Position numbers and translations under genes: made by a program | NCBI GenBank assembly: GCA_033439795.1 | Contig: JAUTDP010000006.1 | Location: forward strand, 3,162,001-3,226,000 | Length of the DNA stretch: 64,000 nucleotides | DNA from: Sordaria brevicollis | Taxonomy: Eukaryota > Ascomycota > Sordariomycetes > Sordariales > Sordariaceae | Reading direction: 5' to 3' | In this document: positions 1-10,690 of the stretch, in pieces | Numbering within the stretch: the first letter of the stretch is position 1 | Layout: every line of letters starts with the position of its first letter | The notes under the pieces: model-generated | Database searches by the model: none | What the model was told of the DNA's origin: nothing | Seen by the model: the letters and a program-made list of their open reading frames with translations, nothing else

Positions 1-3000
1 TTCCCACCTTGCTCATTTCCACCATCTGGGGAATCCCCTGATTGCCCTCTCACATCTTCTCCAGATTCATTTCGCCCGCGTTGGTGGCTGAACTTTTGTT
101 GCTACCTTTACACGTGTGCACGCCGTCAAGGCGCCCCGAGTACGCGAAACGTCGCATTCGAAAGATAACTCACAATCTCAGAAGTTTTTCTCTTCCATCC
201 GTTTCCTCTGTTTGGGCAAAAGGCCGTTGGTTTTACCAGTGTAAAGCAACACAGTACTCGGTCACTCACAAATCTCACTGTTGCACCGATCTGGATTTAA
301 TTACCGTGAGTGACTGTTAAGCACTGGCCTTCTCACTCCACGTGTTTTTACTTTTTTAAGACATGTTCACAAGAAGAGACACATAAAGGGGGCAGCACAT
401 GATGATACCAAACACTGGCTGCTCAGCATCTCAAACAAGTTAAACAACCCCTTCTGCACATCTCTTTGTGCAAGGACAAGAATAGCACCAGCAATACTAC
501 CGTCGGACATCGAACTTCGGAGTTGGTGATGGCGATCTTTTTTTTCTTTTCATCAGAAAGTCCATCCAGGCAGCAGAAACATCCATCACCCATCAGTCTC
601 ATTATACCCAGCCGGCATCATGAGATCCATCTCACTCATCAGTCATCACAACCCATCACCTAGGTTATGGGAACCCTAGATCATCATCATCATCCTCCTC
701 CTCATCATCCCAAATCTAACCCAGATCCCCGAAACCCCAGGACCCCCCGACCTAGCCAAGCTATCACCACGTGTCGGAAGGGAACCCATTTCCCGTTTTC
801 CGTCATTTGGGTATGCCCCCCAAAGCTAGGACAACCTGGGTGTTATGATGGCAGGGGGTTCGTTAATGTAGTGATGAATGAGCCAGGGGGCTCCGGATAG
901 GACCCTAGTGGGTAGTAGTCTTCCTGTCTTCATTCAGGTACATAACTCTTCGAAGGATACCTTCACTTGACTGGGACAGTGACCTTTGTGATCTCAAACT
1001 GAATCCCAAAAAGCTGAGCGCAAGCACACACAGAGATGCGACCACTGCAAAATCCCAGAATATAATGCCATTGTTAAGTCCCCAGGTTGTCTTTTTCCGC
1101 AGGCGTTTACGGACCACTCTCTGGCACTGAATGGATGGATGCGGCTTACACGCAATATCTATCTGCAACACGAATGGTCCAACTACGGAAAGTAGTCCAG
1201 CTCTTTTTACCCATTGATAGTCTTACGAAGTCAGAAAAAAAGGGAGTGAAAAACGCTTGGTTTCCTCGCGGTTGTTTTACGAACATCTACATAGTATCTC
1301 ACTTTCCAAATATTAAAACAATTATGCGCTTACTCGTACATTTGTCACAGTATATTACATGAACAGACACCCGGACACTCACACCAAATAGGTACTAACA
1401 ATAACAATACATAGCAGCTGGTAACGAAAGACGCTAGACTGGTTTTGAAATTTTGAGAAGAGGTCACGCTACAGTGTAGCTAAAATCGGAACATACTTAA
1501 TCGGCGTTAGTTGTCACTTGTCAATTTTCTGGGGGGGGGGGGGGGGGGCGTTTCTGGTGCCTGGCATTTTTGGTTTGGTTCTAGTGCCTTGCATATCTAC
1601 CCCTGAGTCTATATAAGATAAGTACCAAGTCCGGTAAAACGAGGCGTGAGAAACTCTAGGACCCTGCTTGCTTCTGCTTGCTTGCTTGCTTACTTGGTTT
1701 GGTCTAGGACTCTGGGTAGATGTACTAACTACATTGAGAGCGTATCCGATTTGGAGGAGGAGATTAAGAATGTTGCGATGGTTCCGCCATTCCGCACTTC
1801 CGCACTTCTGGGCCTTGTCAGACGATGTCTAACACTCTACAGATTTCCAGAAACACTCGACAACAACCAAGTCAGCGAGCGATGGATTTGGTCGATTCCT
1901 TGAGGTGTTGGTCTACATTGTTCAGGCCCGAAAGAGTTATCCGCAACTGATAACAGCTACGACTCTCTTGGAGCAAAGACGGACAAAAAGCCTACTACAA
2001 CGACACGGTATAACTCTCAAGATTCACATCTGGGCTCTCTCGCTGCAGCCCGGAATAGATGTGATGTGACTGATATGCATTCGGATTGTTATCCGATGGC
2101 GTTTTTTTGGTCACACACACATTCACACAGACACACACAGACGCGGCAAACATACCATACAACTAACACGGCGCGGCAACCACTAAGTCTAACGGTTCTA
2201 GACGGCTCCGAGTCACGCCCTTGAGGTCTTTAGAACCGCTGTCACGGTTGAACGGTTAATGCGCCACTCAGCCCTTCCCCCTTCCTTCCTTCGGCTTCTC
2301 TTCCCGAACGGTTCTTTATTCCGCGAAGAAGGCGGAACGCATAGTGGTTGTAGTTGTAGCTCGATTTACGACAACATTCGAGTTCCTAAGTATGGCACCT
2401 TTTACGACACACACTTCTTCCATTGTGATATCCAATAGATTCTAACAGAGTTACTGACAATGTCAGATCGTTACTGAACTCATCAGTGGACCTGGGATTC
2501 ACGTCCACTAGATACACATGGGTCCCATCTTTCAGATACATGGTCAAACACCGCCCTGGTTGCTAACACGGTACGCTCTGCAGAGTCAATGGCCATAGAT
2601 CTTAATCTACATAAAAGGAATCTAGATCCCTTCCATGGCTTTCCACACCTGCTTGGCTAACGAGGGAATGAGGAAGCAAGGTTTGGGCTAACATTCGCTT
2701 GGATACGCTTGGTAAGACTGAGTTCCGCAGGGTTGGGGATAACCGGCGAGTGGTTTGTTGGGGTTAGTACTCGCTCAAGACATGAATGAGGAAAGGCCGT
2801 ACTGAGAGAGAGAGGAAGTGGTAGTTAATGAGTGATGAGTGATGAGTAATCAATCCCCAAACGGTTGAGTTCTCAAGAAGTCACAACATAATTTTCATAA
2901 CACGCCAAAGTCAGAACAAACGAAGAAAAGTTATCATCATATTCATCAACCCTTCATTCAACCCTTCAATCCAACGCCGTCCAAAACTCAAACGCACCCC

Positions 3001-3083
3001 AATCATTCCCAAACAATCAAGCCTCTATACCAAATACACCTCCCCTTATTTAAACCCCTTCAACCCCTCCCCCCCAACCTTCT
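1..3083. other. Intergenic, no supportable gene
   Basis: This stretch has only short open frames without recognisable domains, splice-supported extensions or conserved motifs on either strand. It holds a run of 18 G at 1531-1548, a (CTTG)n tract near 1668-1690 and a CA-rich tract near 2110-2150. I saw no tRNA or rRNA signature. It may contain the regulatory or 3' region of genes beyond the left edge. Confidence 0.6.
1531..1548 (+). repeat. Poly-G run of 18
   Basis: Eighteen consecutive G on the plus strand in intergenic DNA. Runs this long are often miscounted in assemblies, which matters because three genes in this window are broken in much shorter G/C runs. Confidence 0.9.
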
Positions 3084-5276
3084 TCACCCCTCCCCCTCTT
3101 TACTCTCCTCCACCATCCTCCTAATCACAGCACCCAACCTCTCCACCCCCTCCACCAAATCCCCTTCCTCCTCCCAGCTGAAACAAACCCTCATACACTT
3201 GGGAAACCTCACCCTCGCCTCCCCTCCCTCCCCTTCCCCACTCACTTCTGCGTTTTCTCCAGGACTAACAACCAACTGCTCCTCTTCCAGCGCTCGTTCC
3301 GCCACTTCCTTGGCTGTGAACGGTAGGGTATCGGGGAGGCGAAGCCAGAGGAAGTAACCACCGAAGAGAGGTGGGGAGTCTGCCGTCCGGTGGGGGCCGG
3401 TGCGGTTATCTTCTATGCAGGTGATTCCGAGGGGGCCGAGGATGGATTTGACGGTGGATAACATCAGGGCATGGCGGCGTTGAAGCGCGGGGCGGACTAC
3501 TTCCGTTAAATGCCTCTCGAGCTCGCCGGAGCTTAGGATCTCGTGGATTAGTGCTGCGCAGTATTGAGAGGGCGCGCCGCCGGAGCGGGTTGAGCCGGTT
3601 TGGGATAAACCGTGTGCAAAGGCGGGGGTTGAGTGCGTCCACCCTGTTCGCAGGCCGGGAGACAGAAGTTTGGAGAAGGACCCGTTGGAAACGGCGTGGC
3701 CGAAGTGCAGGTCTTGGATTGTGTGATCGGGAAACAAAGGTTGCATGTCTTGCAGGTCGTCGGCCATGTCGTTGTGGTGTTGACCGTTTGGAGTACTGTC
3801 GTTTGGTTTGCCGGAGGCGGGGGAGCGGGTGCGGTTGTAGTGAGCGGAGAGGGCGAGGTCGTGGGAGGAGGGGCCGAGGGAGATGTCGATGTCTGAGAGG
3901 CGGGGGAGGGGGGTGGTAAGGGGCAGGGAGGTGGAGGCCTCGGAAGGGGAGGAGAGGACGGGCCATTGGAGAAAGTCGTAGACGTCGTCGGAGATGATGA
4001 GGGCGTCGTATTTGCGGGCTAGTTGGACGAGGTCGTGACGGCGGCGGAGGGAGGTGGTGATGCCGGAGGGGTTGGCGGAGGTGGCGACGAGGTAGATGAT
4101 GTGTTTGTAGCATTTGCGGTGGGGGCCGGGGGTTTTGTAGACCTGTCTTTTGTCAGTAACCTTGATCATAAAAAAAGGGTGGCGGTGATGGGAGTGAAGT
4201 GGGTGTTGGGATTGAAGGTGAAAGTGAAGGTGAAAGTGAAGGTGAAAGTGAAGGTGAAAGTGAAGGTGAAAGTGAAGGTGAAAGTGAAGGTGAAAGTGAA
4301 GGTGAAAGTGAAGGTGAAAGTGAAGGTGAAAGTGAAGGTGAAAGGAAGGGTGGAAATGAGAGCGAGAATGAGAATGAGAATGAGACCGAGACTGAGAATG
4401 AGACTGAGACTAAGGTTGAAGTCGGGAATCCGAGACTCTCGAGTAAAGATAGAACAACCGAACCAGAAAGAAAACCCCAGAAAGACGATTCCTCGTCCCC
4501 TCCGGATCTCCTTCCCGTTCACCTTTACTTCCCATTCTCATCCGTCCTCAATTTCAATCCTCATCTCCTCATCTCACTCCCACACCCATTCCTTTCCATC
4601 ACCTTCGTTCGTTCCCTTCTACCTTCACCATCACCCCCTCCCCCCTCACCCCCCTTCACAGTCAAAACTCACCGGTTTCTCCGGCCACTTCCCCCCCTCC
4701 TCAACCTCCCTAATCCCCCTTTCCAACTCCCCCAAATCCACCCCTTCCCCATCCTCCCCCTCCCTCACATCTTTTAGTTTCCCATTTTTTGTACTAAACC
4801 CCGCATCCTCAAAAATCGGCACCGCCAAAAAATAACACGGACTAACCGCCCACACACACCTCGTATACCCCGGATCCGTGTAACCCTGCAGTATATTCGC
4901 CAAATTCTGCGACGCACCCCCCGTCACACAAATCTGTTCCGCTGTTGTAAGCGTAGGAAACCCGTGGGGTGGGTAGGTGTTTTGCGGTTGGTAACAGGTT
5001 GATAACCAGGAGGCGAGGGAGGAGCGGAGGGGGGAGTAGCCTGGGTCGGGGCCGTATTGGAGGGCTGGGACGTTGAATTTGTAAGGGGAGGGGGAGGGGG
5101 AGGGGGGGATTGGGTGAGGAGGGTGGAGGAGGCGGAGAGGAGATGGGAGGGGGGAGGAGGGAGGGGGAGGGCCAGCCGCGGAGGAGGTTAATTTGTTTTT
5201 TTTGGCCTGGTTGGGGAAGGGGCGTTGGGACGTCGGGGTCTGTGAGGGCCGGGGGGGTGGTTGCGGAGGGGGACAT
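3084..5276 (-). CDS. PLP-dependent class I/II aminotransferase, frame broken near the N terminus
   Basis: Fold-type I aminotransferase of the fungal 2-aminoadipate/aromatic transaminase-like group (similar in layout to yeast YER152C). Visible landmarks in order: INLLRGWPSPSLLP near the N terminus, YGPDPGYSPL, VTGGASQNLANIL (cofactor phosphate site), YLVATSANPSG, ISDDVYDFL (PLP-ring aspartate), the PLP-lysine motif SNGSFSK (Lys codon 3669-3671) followed by RTGW, and a C-terminal RVCFSW containing the likely carboxylate-binding Arg. I start at the Met codon 5274-5276, the nearest ATG before the conserved block. One intron, 4143-4672, joins two phase-0 exons (WPEKP to VYKTPGPHRK). Between about 5090 and 5165 the frame shifts by a net one base inside C-runs. 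The middle portion reads as a plausible helix (SHLLSASSTLLTQS) only in a third frame, so two indels are likely. No GT-AG intron can bridge it. The substrate cannot be assigned. It may be a real pseudogene or a sequencing artefact. Confidence 0.8.
4143..4672 (-). other. 530-nt intron of the aminotransferase gene
   Basis: On the minus strand the donor GTGAGT follows the EKP codons at 4672, and the acceptor ACAG ends at 4143 before GTC TAC AAA. Both junctions are phase 0 and join conserved aminotransferase blocks. The other introns called here are 47-115 nt, so this one is about five to ten times longer, and most of the excess is the tandem repeat at 4214-4344 with its degenerate continuation. 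Confidence 0.75.
4214..4414 (+). repeat. GTGAAR tandem microsatellite with degenerate GAGAMT tail
   Basis: About eleven copies of the 12-mer GTGAAAGTGAAG (6-mer GTGAAR) run from about 4214 to 4344, followed by a decayed array of GAGAAT/GAGACT-type hexamers to about 4414. It lies wholly within the aminotransferase intron. The repeats give long translations in all frames, such as (KV)n and (EGES)n, that should not be read as genes. Confidence 0.92.
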
Positions 5277-5888
5277 TTTGGTTGTTGTTGTTGACGATGG
5301 TATTGAGGTGGTGATGTTGACTTCTAAAGTGAGTGATGATGAAGATGGAATGTTGAGGTGTTGATGAGAAGAGTTGAATCTGTATTGGTAGGAGGTCGAA
5401 GGGTTCGGGACCATAATTTTGCTGAAAAGGTGGGTGGATTGTGAGACCCTTCGCTTTAACTTATATATCTCCGCCTGCCCGTCGCCGTGATCGTCGTCCG
5501 TTGATGATGTCGTTGCGGTGGAGAATAAATTTGGTTGACAGTCCAAGACCAAGGGACCAAGCACCAAGGGTGTGTGTTGTTGTTCTCCACCGCGTGGGGC
5601 CGGCCGGCCGGAGGTGTTATGTGGGGCTGAACGGGGTTGACGGAACACACAAGCGATGGATGACGTCTGCGGGTCTGACATACCGGTACATGCCGAAAGC
5701 GGCTCCCGGAAAAAGACCCACTCGGATCTCCGATGGTTGCATCCGACGACCCGACAGGTGCATATGATACGATTTAAATATGGGAGAGCGGTATGAGAGA
5801 TCGGGACATATCAATAAAAATAAAACCAGTTTGGAACCGTTTAAAAGAGCCGACGTCTGATGGGTTGTGTGAGTGGCAATGACGCCTA

Positions 5889-5913
5889 CAGTATTGACCC
5901 CTGTAAGTGCAAC
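5889..5913 (+). repeat. Left terminal inverted repeat of MITE
   Basis: Matches the complement of 6206-6230 with a single mismatch (a T in place of a C). The similarity extends through the flanking TA and one further base pair. Confidence 0.85.
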
Positions 5914-6205
5914 TAATCCGGGCGGCCGAAATTGTTTGCACTTTCTGGTGATTTGCACTTGGGGGACCCAACGCACAGACCCTTGACCGGGCATGCGGCC
6001 ACTAGGAGGCGCCTATCGGAGAAAAAAGTGGAACTATACACCCCCGGTAACTTGGTATAAGTGTGCTCTCCCACCAAATTTTGACCCCTGCAAATGTAAA
6101 TCCGGGCTATGGGAATTGCACTTTGCAGTTTGCAGTTTTTATATAGTAATACAATTCCGGCAGCTATAAAAGTTGCACTTCCTGGGGGTTTTGCACTTTG
6201 GGGGG

Positions 6206-6230
6206 GTTGCACTTGCAGGGGTCAATACTG
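6206..6230 (-). repeat. Right terminal inverted repeat of MITE
   Basis: Complement of the left repeat, ending ACTG immediately before TA at 6231-6232. Confidence 0.85.
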
Positions 6231-6731
6231 TAGCATAACCATGCTGTAAATAGTAAAGCCGGTGACTTGGCCAGAAGTTGATCAAGATCTAGTGTCGTGA
6301 AACAGGGTTTGGGATCACCTAGAGAAAAAATACGGTGTGTTTTGTTTTACTGTGTATGTCCAAATCACATCTGAAGAAGACATGGGAATAGGTTCTTATG
6401 CTGTGTTGTACTGGTGATACATGTTATAGACCTCTACCTCTAGACCCTTTTCTGTAAGCCCTTTTCCTAAATGCTTTTTAAAATAAAATGCCAACGCCGT
6501 AACCATAACGCTCGCTACCATGCAGTCTTGTTCTCATCATAACGTACAACGACCAAAAACCCAAAGCATCCACACACCTTGGAGAGTCCCAAAACTGCCA
6601 GACCGCTAGCCCTCCTAGACTAACTCCTCATCTTCCACATCCTCCTTTTTACGACTATATAAAACGGGTTAAACCACCCTGTCAGCTCCACAACCCTCTA
6701 TATAAACATCCGTCCACACCCAGACACCATC

Positions 6732-8311
6732 TTACCACCCCCAAGTCCGATTCATCGCCGAAAACACGGGCGGCTTCCACTGGATCCTCTCCGGGTCAAT
6801 CAGCCTCTTCTGCTTCTCCCTGCTCTTCTCCCGCTGCCTGATCAGCTTCTCCGGCACCACAATCTTGTGCTCGCCCTTATGATACACCTGCATTTTCAGT
6901 GCCTGGAGGGTATGTTCGACATCTTGCGTCGTCATGGCCAGGGCAATGGCGATGGCCTCGATCGAGCACGTTTCTTTCCTCTCGTTGTACCCCAGCAGGA
7001 TGTCGATGATGTTTTCGGACCAGTATTGTCGATAACTTAAAAGACCGAGATCGGATAAAGGTTTCTCGGGTGAGCCGAGTTTGCCTTCGATTTTTGAGAG
7101 TTCATACGAGAATTGGATGAGCAGGCGACCGTAGCCTTTGCGCTGGTATTGAGGCAGGGTCAGGATGCAGGCGACGTTGTACCCGTCCGTTGACTCCTTC
7201 TCCTTTGAAAAGTAGCCGATTATGTGACACCCCCTGTCGTCGCGGGTGGTCATCACATAAAACAGGAAGGGGTCGACGTCGTAGTAGAGCGTTTTGTGAT
7301 CCAGAAACATTTTTGACAGTAAACAAAGGTTGCGACACCAGGTCCGCTGGCGTCGGCCGTCGATCTCGAAGAAGGAGACAAAGTCGTCTCGGTAAATTTC
7401 GTTCCCTGGAGGGTGGTGCAAGGTGCACTTTTGTCGGTGCCGAGTAAAGGATTTGAGCTCGCCAAAGTAGCTGAGGCAGAATTCGCAGATGTAGATGCAG
7501 TCTTCTTCGCCAAAGGCCTCCGGGTAAGGGGAGAAGTACCAGGGGAATAAGACGTAGCGGCCGAATTCGACTTTGGAAATGTTGCGGATGCGTGAGATTT
7601 CCGTCGGGTTCTGCGTCATGGACCCTTGGGTTCGTAGCTTTTCGATCTCTTGCTCTCGAGAGAAAGATGGCTGGTGCTGCTTCTTTGCGTTCTCAGCTGG
7701 TATCTCGTCCTCGTCCACGTCCAACTCGTCCGCCTTTCTCTTGACGCCCTTATCGCCACCGACTTCCAGACTAGCATTTCCCTCGGTCGTTCCATCTTGC
7801 TTCTTCCCCTGTTGACCCTCCACAAACTCTGTCCAAGGATGTGGTGTCCCAGCCTGACCATCCGACGCAACACTCTGCTCCCTCTTACTCGTAGCTTTCT
7901 TGTTGGTATTCTTCTTGGACGTCTGCTGTTTCTTGCTAACGGTCGAGTTCTTTTTCGTCTTGGCGTCTTTTTGCTTGTCCTTTTCCGGGTTGGGCCACTC
8001 GACGTCCTGGTCCCAGTCGATGCGATCGGCTTTTACCCACTCGTCCAGGCGCTTGTTGAAGTTGTCAAAGTTGCAGTAGAATTGCCGCCCGGATTTGGTG
8101 TCTTTGACGCTGAGGATCTCGGCTCGTCGCAGTTGGCCTTCTTTCATCACCATGGCTATGCAGCCTTGTCTGCGGGGGTTGTTAGTATTATCTATCTTGA
8201 ATGTTGAGGGGAAGGGGGGTGATGGTGAACGTGCTTGATGGTGTCGGGCGTCGCTCTGCCCTTTTGTCGCTTTTCGTCGCTGCCGACGGCGGCTTCGCCT
8301 GGGGGACTCAT
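6732..8311 (-). CDS. ESA1: Histone acetyltransferase Esa1 (MYST family, NuA4 catalytic subunit)
   Basis: Acetylates histone H4 and H2A tails in nuclear NuA4 (Tip60 family). The spliced protein is 504 aa. Order: short N terminus starting MSPPGEAAVGSDEK, Tudor-knot/chromo barrel from about residue 28 (GCIAMVMKEGQLRRAEIL ... FDNFNKRLDEWV), a basic Lys/Ser-rich linker (about 85-190), the MYST C2HC zinc finger near 252 (YICEFC ... H ... C), and the HAT domain with the catalytic Cys in VACILTLP near 361, the acetyl-CoA loop QYQRKGYGRL and the catalytic Glu in SPEKPLSDLG near 395. The protein ends FSAMNRTWGW. Start is ATG at 8309-8311. Exon 1 is 8235-8311, exon 2 is 6732-8169. No GT donor gives the right phase, but a GC donor at 8234 does (DTIK to QGCIAM). 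Divergent from Rex4 across about 600 bp. Confidence 0.93.
8170..8234 (-). other. Probable GC-AG intron in ESA1
   Basis: 65-nt intron with donor GCACGT and acceptor CCGCAG, and a branch site inside ATACTAAC. The only nearby GT (8230-8229) leaves exon 1 in phase 0, which puts the Tudor-knot exon out of frame. The GC donor gives phase 2 and the sequence ATPDTIKQGCIAM, which fits the family. Positions +3, +5 and +6 of the donor match consensus. Confidence 0.75.
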
Positions 8312-8919
8312 GGTCGCGGATTTGTTTTGTTTGATTGTATGGTATTTGTTCGATGACTGGCAATTGTTTGCGACAGAAATCGATGGCTGTTGACGACGGG
8401 CAATTGAATGCGATCGGTTGAAACGAGCGACGCGATGGTGATTGTTTGGACGTGTTTTTGGTGGTGTTTAGTGGCGGCTTTAGTGGATGTTGGCCAAACT
8501 TTTGGAGGGGTCGTTCAGTGGCGTTGCCGCAGCCCACGTGCCTGCCCCTGGGTCGGCACTTCAACGGGGACCCCTGCATTGTACTTGCCTACCCTGTCAC
8601 AATCGGCCAGGAACCGATTTCCCCAAATCCCCAGTTGAATTTTCATAAACACCAAGTGGGGCACCCTTGTTGACATCCACTTTCACTTTCATACAAAAGT
8701 TATCGTCCAAATCTTATCTCTTCCTCACCACTGATCTGAACCAAGGAGGAATCCAACACCAATTGGATTCTAGCTGAGACTCCCAAACGCCAATTGCCAT
8801 ACTCTCAATCAGAAATCCCAAAGCGATCAACAAGACACCATATCACCAGTCCTCAACACCACCCTCAGACATCACCACCATCTCGACTTCACCAAGGCAG
8901 GCCGCTCCTGTCCTTCATC
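8312..8919. promoter_or_regulatory. Bidirectional 5' region between ESA1 and REX4
   Basis: About 608 bp separates two divergent start codons, so both promoters must lie here. A palindromic CCAATTGG at 8759-8766 and a second CCAATTG near 8791 are candidate CCAAT-complex sites. That is a motif match only. Confidence 0.35.
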
Positions 8920-10233
8920 ATGGCCCCAGCCGACCTCTCCTCAAACTGGAAAAAGTTACAAGAAAAGCTCAAGTCCTCTTCGTCGTCATCAACCACCACT
9001 GGTCCCAGAACAGCCAAAGTAGTCAGCCAAGAAGCCCTCTTCAAACAAGCCACCTCCAAGAAATCCATCTCCTCCGAAACCCTCAAGCGCAAAGCCGAGG
9101 AGTCCAAGTCTCTCCAAGCTAGTCTCCCAGCAAAGAAGAAGCAGAGGACCGACAAACCGCCACGCAAGTTTCTCCAAGCCAAGTTAGCCGCTGCTGCTGC
9201 TAGTGCTGGTGGTGAAAAGGGATCGGGAGAAGGGAAGGAAGAAAAGGTCGGAAAGGGAACAACGACAGGAGAGAACAAGATGGGAGGAGTCCAATCTCAG
9301 CCTTCGGCATCAACCTCAAAACACACCATCACCCCCTCCCTCCACCTCTGGGCCGCCGAAGAAGGAATCTCGCCCGAATCCCTAGCAGAAGCTTACAACC
9401 TCGGCCTCCGCACTTCCTCATCCCACATCCCTTTACTTTCCACCCTCCCGCCCGCCATCCCAAACGCCGGTCTCACCCTCCCCGGCCAATCCACCACTTC
9501 CTCCTCTTCCCTCACCAATGGCACCAACGGCCTCCCCCTCCCCTCTTCCCTCCCCCTACCCAACGGCACCACCTTATCCCCAGAAACCACCTCCTCCCTC
9601 ACCTCCATCCTCCACGCCACCACCTCCTCCCTCCTCGGCAAATACCTAGCAATAGACTGCGAAATGGTCGGCACCGGCCCCACCCCTTCCACCTCCTCCA
9701 TCCTCGCCCGGTGCTCCCTCGTCGATTTTCTGGGTAACCAACTCTTCGACTCCTACGTCCTCCCCACCGCGCGCGTAACCGATTGGCGAACCCCCATCTC
9801 CGGCATTTCCCCGAAACACATGCGCGCCGCCCGTCCGTTTGCGGAGGTGCAGACCATCGTCGCCGCGCTCTTAAAAGGGAGGGTGTTGGTAGGCCATGAT
9901 GTGAAGCATGATTTGGAAGTGCTAGGGTTGGAACATCCGTGGAAGGATGTACGGGATACGGCCAAGTATGGGGGGTATAAGAAGTTTGGGAACGGGCCGA
10001 AGCCTAGCCTAAAAGTGTTGGCGAGGGAGGTACTTGGGGTGGAGATTCAGGGGGGATGCATAGTAGTGTTGAGGATGCAAGGGTTGCTATGTTGTTGTTT
10101 AGGAAGGAGAAGGGGGGGTTTGATATGGAGGTTAGTAACCGGTATGATGCTAAGGAGGAGGGGCAGGGGAAGGGGAAGGGAGGGGGGGGTAAGAAGAAGA
10201 AGAAGAAGAAGGGGGGGAAATGAGCGTGGTTAA
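8920..10233 (+). CDS. REX4: RNA 3'-5' exonuclease Rex4 (DEDDh), C terminus frameshifted
   Basis: DEDDh exonuclease of the REXO4/Rex4 family, acting in the nucleolus on pre-rRNA (ITS1 processing). Start is ATG at 8920 (MAPADLSSNWKKLQEKL). Residues 1-105 are basic and Ser/Lys-rich, consistent with nucleolar targeting. ExoI is AIDCEMVG near 243, followed by SILARCSLVDFLGN. ExoII is LVGHDVKHDLEVL near 323. ExoIII, HSSVEDARVAML, appears only in another frame after a run of five G at 10051-10055; one more G would bring it into frame. As given, the frame ends at 10233 with a nonsense C terminus. In the shifted frame the protein ends at 10223 with a Lys/Gly-rich tail. A miscounted homopolymer is the simplest reading, because every catalytic motif is otherwise intact. 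Confidence 0.88.
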   Translation: MAPADLSSNWKKLQEKLKSSSSSSTTTGPRTAKVVSQEALFKQATSKKSISSETLKRKAEESKSLQASLPAKKKQRTDKPPRKFLQAKLAAAAASAGGEKGSGEGKEEKVGKGTTTGENKMGGVQSQPSASTSKHTITPSLHLWAAEEGISPESLAEAYNLGLRTSSSHIPLLSTLPPAIPNAGLTLPGQSTTSSSSLTNGTNGLPLPSSLPLPNGTTLSPETTSSLTSILHATTSSLLGKYLAIDCEMVGTGPTPSTSSILARCSLVDFLGNQLFDSYVLPTARVTDWRTPISGISPKHMRAARPFAEVQTIVAALLKGRVLVGHDVKHDLEVLGLEHPWKDVRDTAKYGGYKKFGNGPKPSLKVLAREVLGVEIQGGCIVVLRMQGLLCCCLGRRRGGLIWRLVTGMMLRRRGRGRGREGGVRRRRRRRGGNERG

Positions 10234-10690
10234 AGGGGCAAGCAGGTGAGAAGGAAAGGGGATGGAAAAGAGATGGGAGAGAAAAGGGATGGGAGACAAA
10301 AGTAGGAGTAAAGGAGTCTATTAGGTCTGTTGGTCAAACTTTGTTTCTCAAAGCGTCTATCTGGATCCATGTTTGCGTCCCCGGATTCTTCCGTAGGTAT
10401 ACCCTTTCCTACTCTCTTCAACCCTTTTGGCCCACCAATCCTTTGATTGCCTTTTCTCAAGTGACTGACAAACACCAGTCCGGCTCATCTTTGACATCAA
10501 CCCCGTTTTCGGCTCGCAACAATCTGTCCAAGCAACAAAGGCAAACGCCTGAGACGAAAAGATGCCGTTCTATGTTCAATGACCACCGACACGGACCTGA
10601 GACTCCCATATTTAACCATTCTATTGTCTCTTCCCTTCCCTCCTCCCACCGAACTTGTTTTGCCATAGGGAGCCATACTTCAACAGGCGA
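10234..10690. other. Convergent 3' region of REX4 and CFA synthase
   Basis: 457 bp between two converging genes. It has poly-purine stretches just after REX4 and no supportable ORF or RNA. Termination signals for both transcripts must lie here, but I cannot place them. Confidence 0.5.

Larger units (their letters stand above)
5889..6230. mobile_element. Non-autonomous Tc1/mariner- or pogo-like MITE
   Basis: A 342-bp element with terminal inverted repeats (5889-5913 and 6206-6230) identical except for one base. The ends are CAGTATTGACCCC and its complement. It is flanked on both sides by TA (5887-5888, 6231-6232), the target duplication of Tc1/mariner/pogo transposases, and CAGT termini fit that superfamily. 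Internally the TTGCACTT motif recurs several times (near 5936, 5951, 6115, 6173, 6191, 6208), forming subterminal repeats. It is too short to encode a transposase. It retains CpA and TpG, so it is not visibly RIP-mutated, as expected for an element below the usual length threshold for RIP. Confidence 0.8.
5277..6731. other. Intergenic region holding a MITE
   Basis: Shared 5' region of the minus-strand aminotransferase and 3' region of the minus-strand Esa1 gene. Apart from the 342-bp TA-flanked inverted-repeat element at 5889-6230 I see no gene. Confidence 0.6.

Noticed and set aside
1646..1903. Possible small secreted protein (LLASACLLAYLVW)
   Set aside because: Opens at GTG rather than ATG and the hydrophobic part comes from a CTTG repeat; no other support.
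3406..4113. 235-codon Arg/Pro-rich minus-strand frame
   Set aside because: Out-of-frame shadow of the GC-rich aminotransferase exon; composition typical of such shadows.
4199..4777. Plus-strand 192-codon frame with EGES repeats
   Set aside because: Another frame of the same intronic repeat; no coding evidence outside it.
4023..4835. Plus-strand 270-codon frame full of KVKVKV
   Set aside because: It is a translation of the GTGAAR microsatellite and the antisense of the aminotransferase gene.
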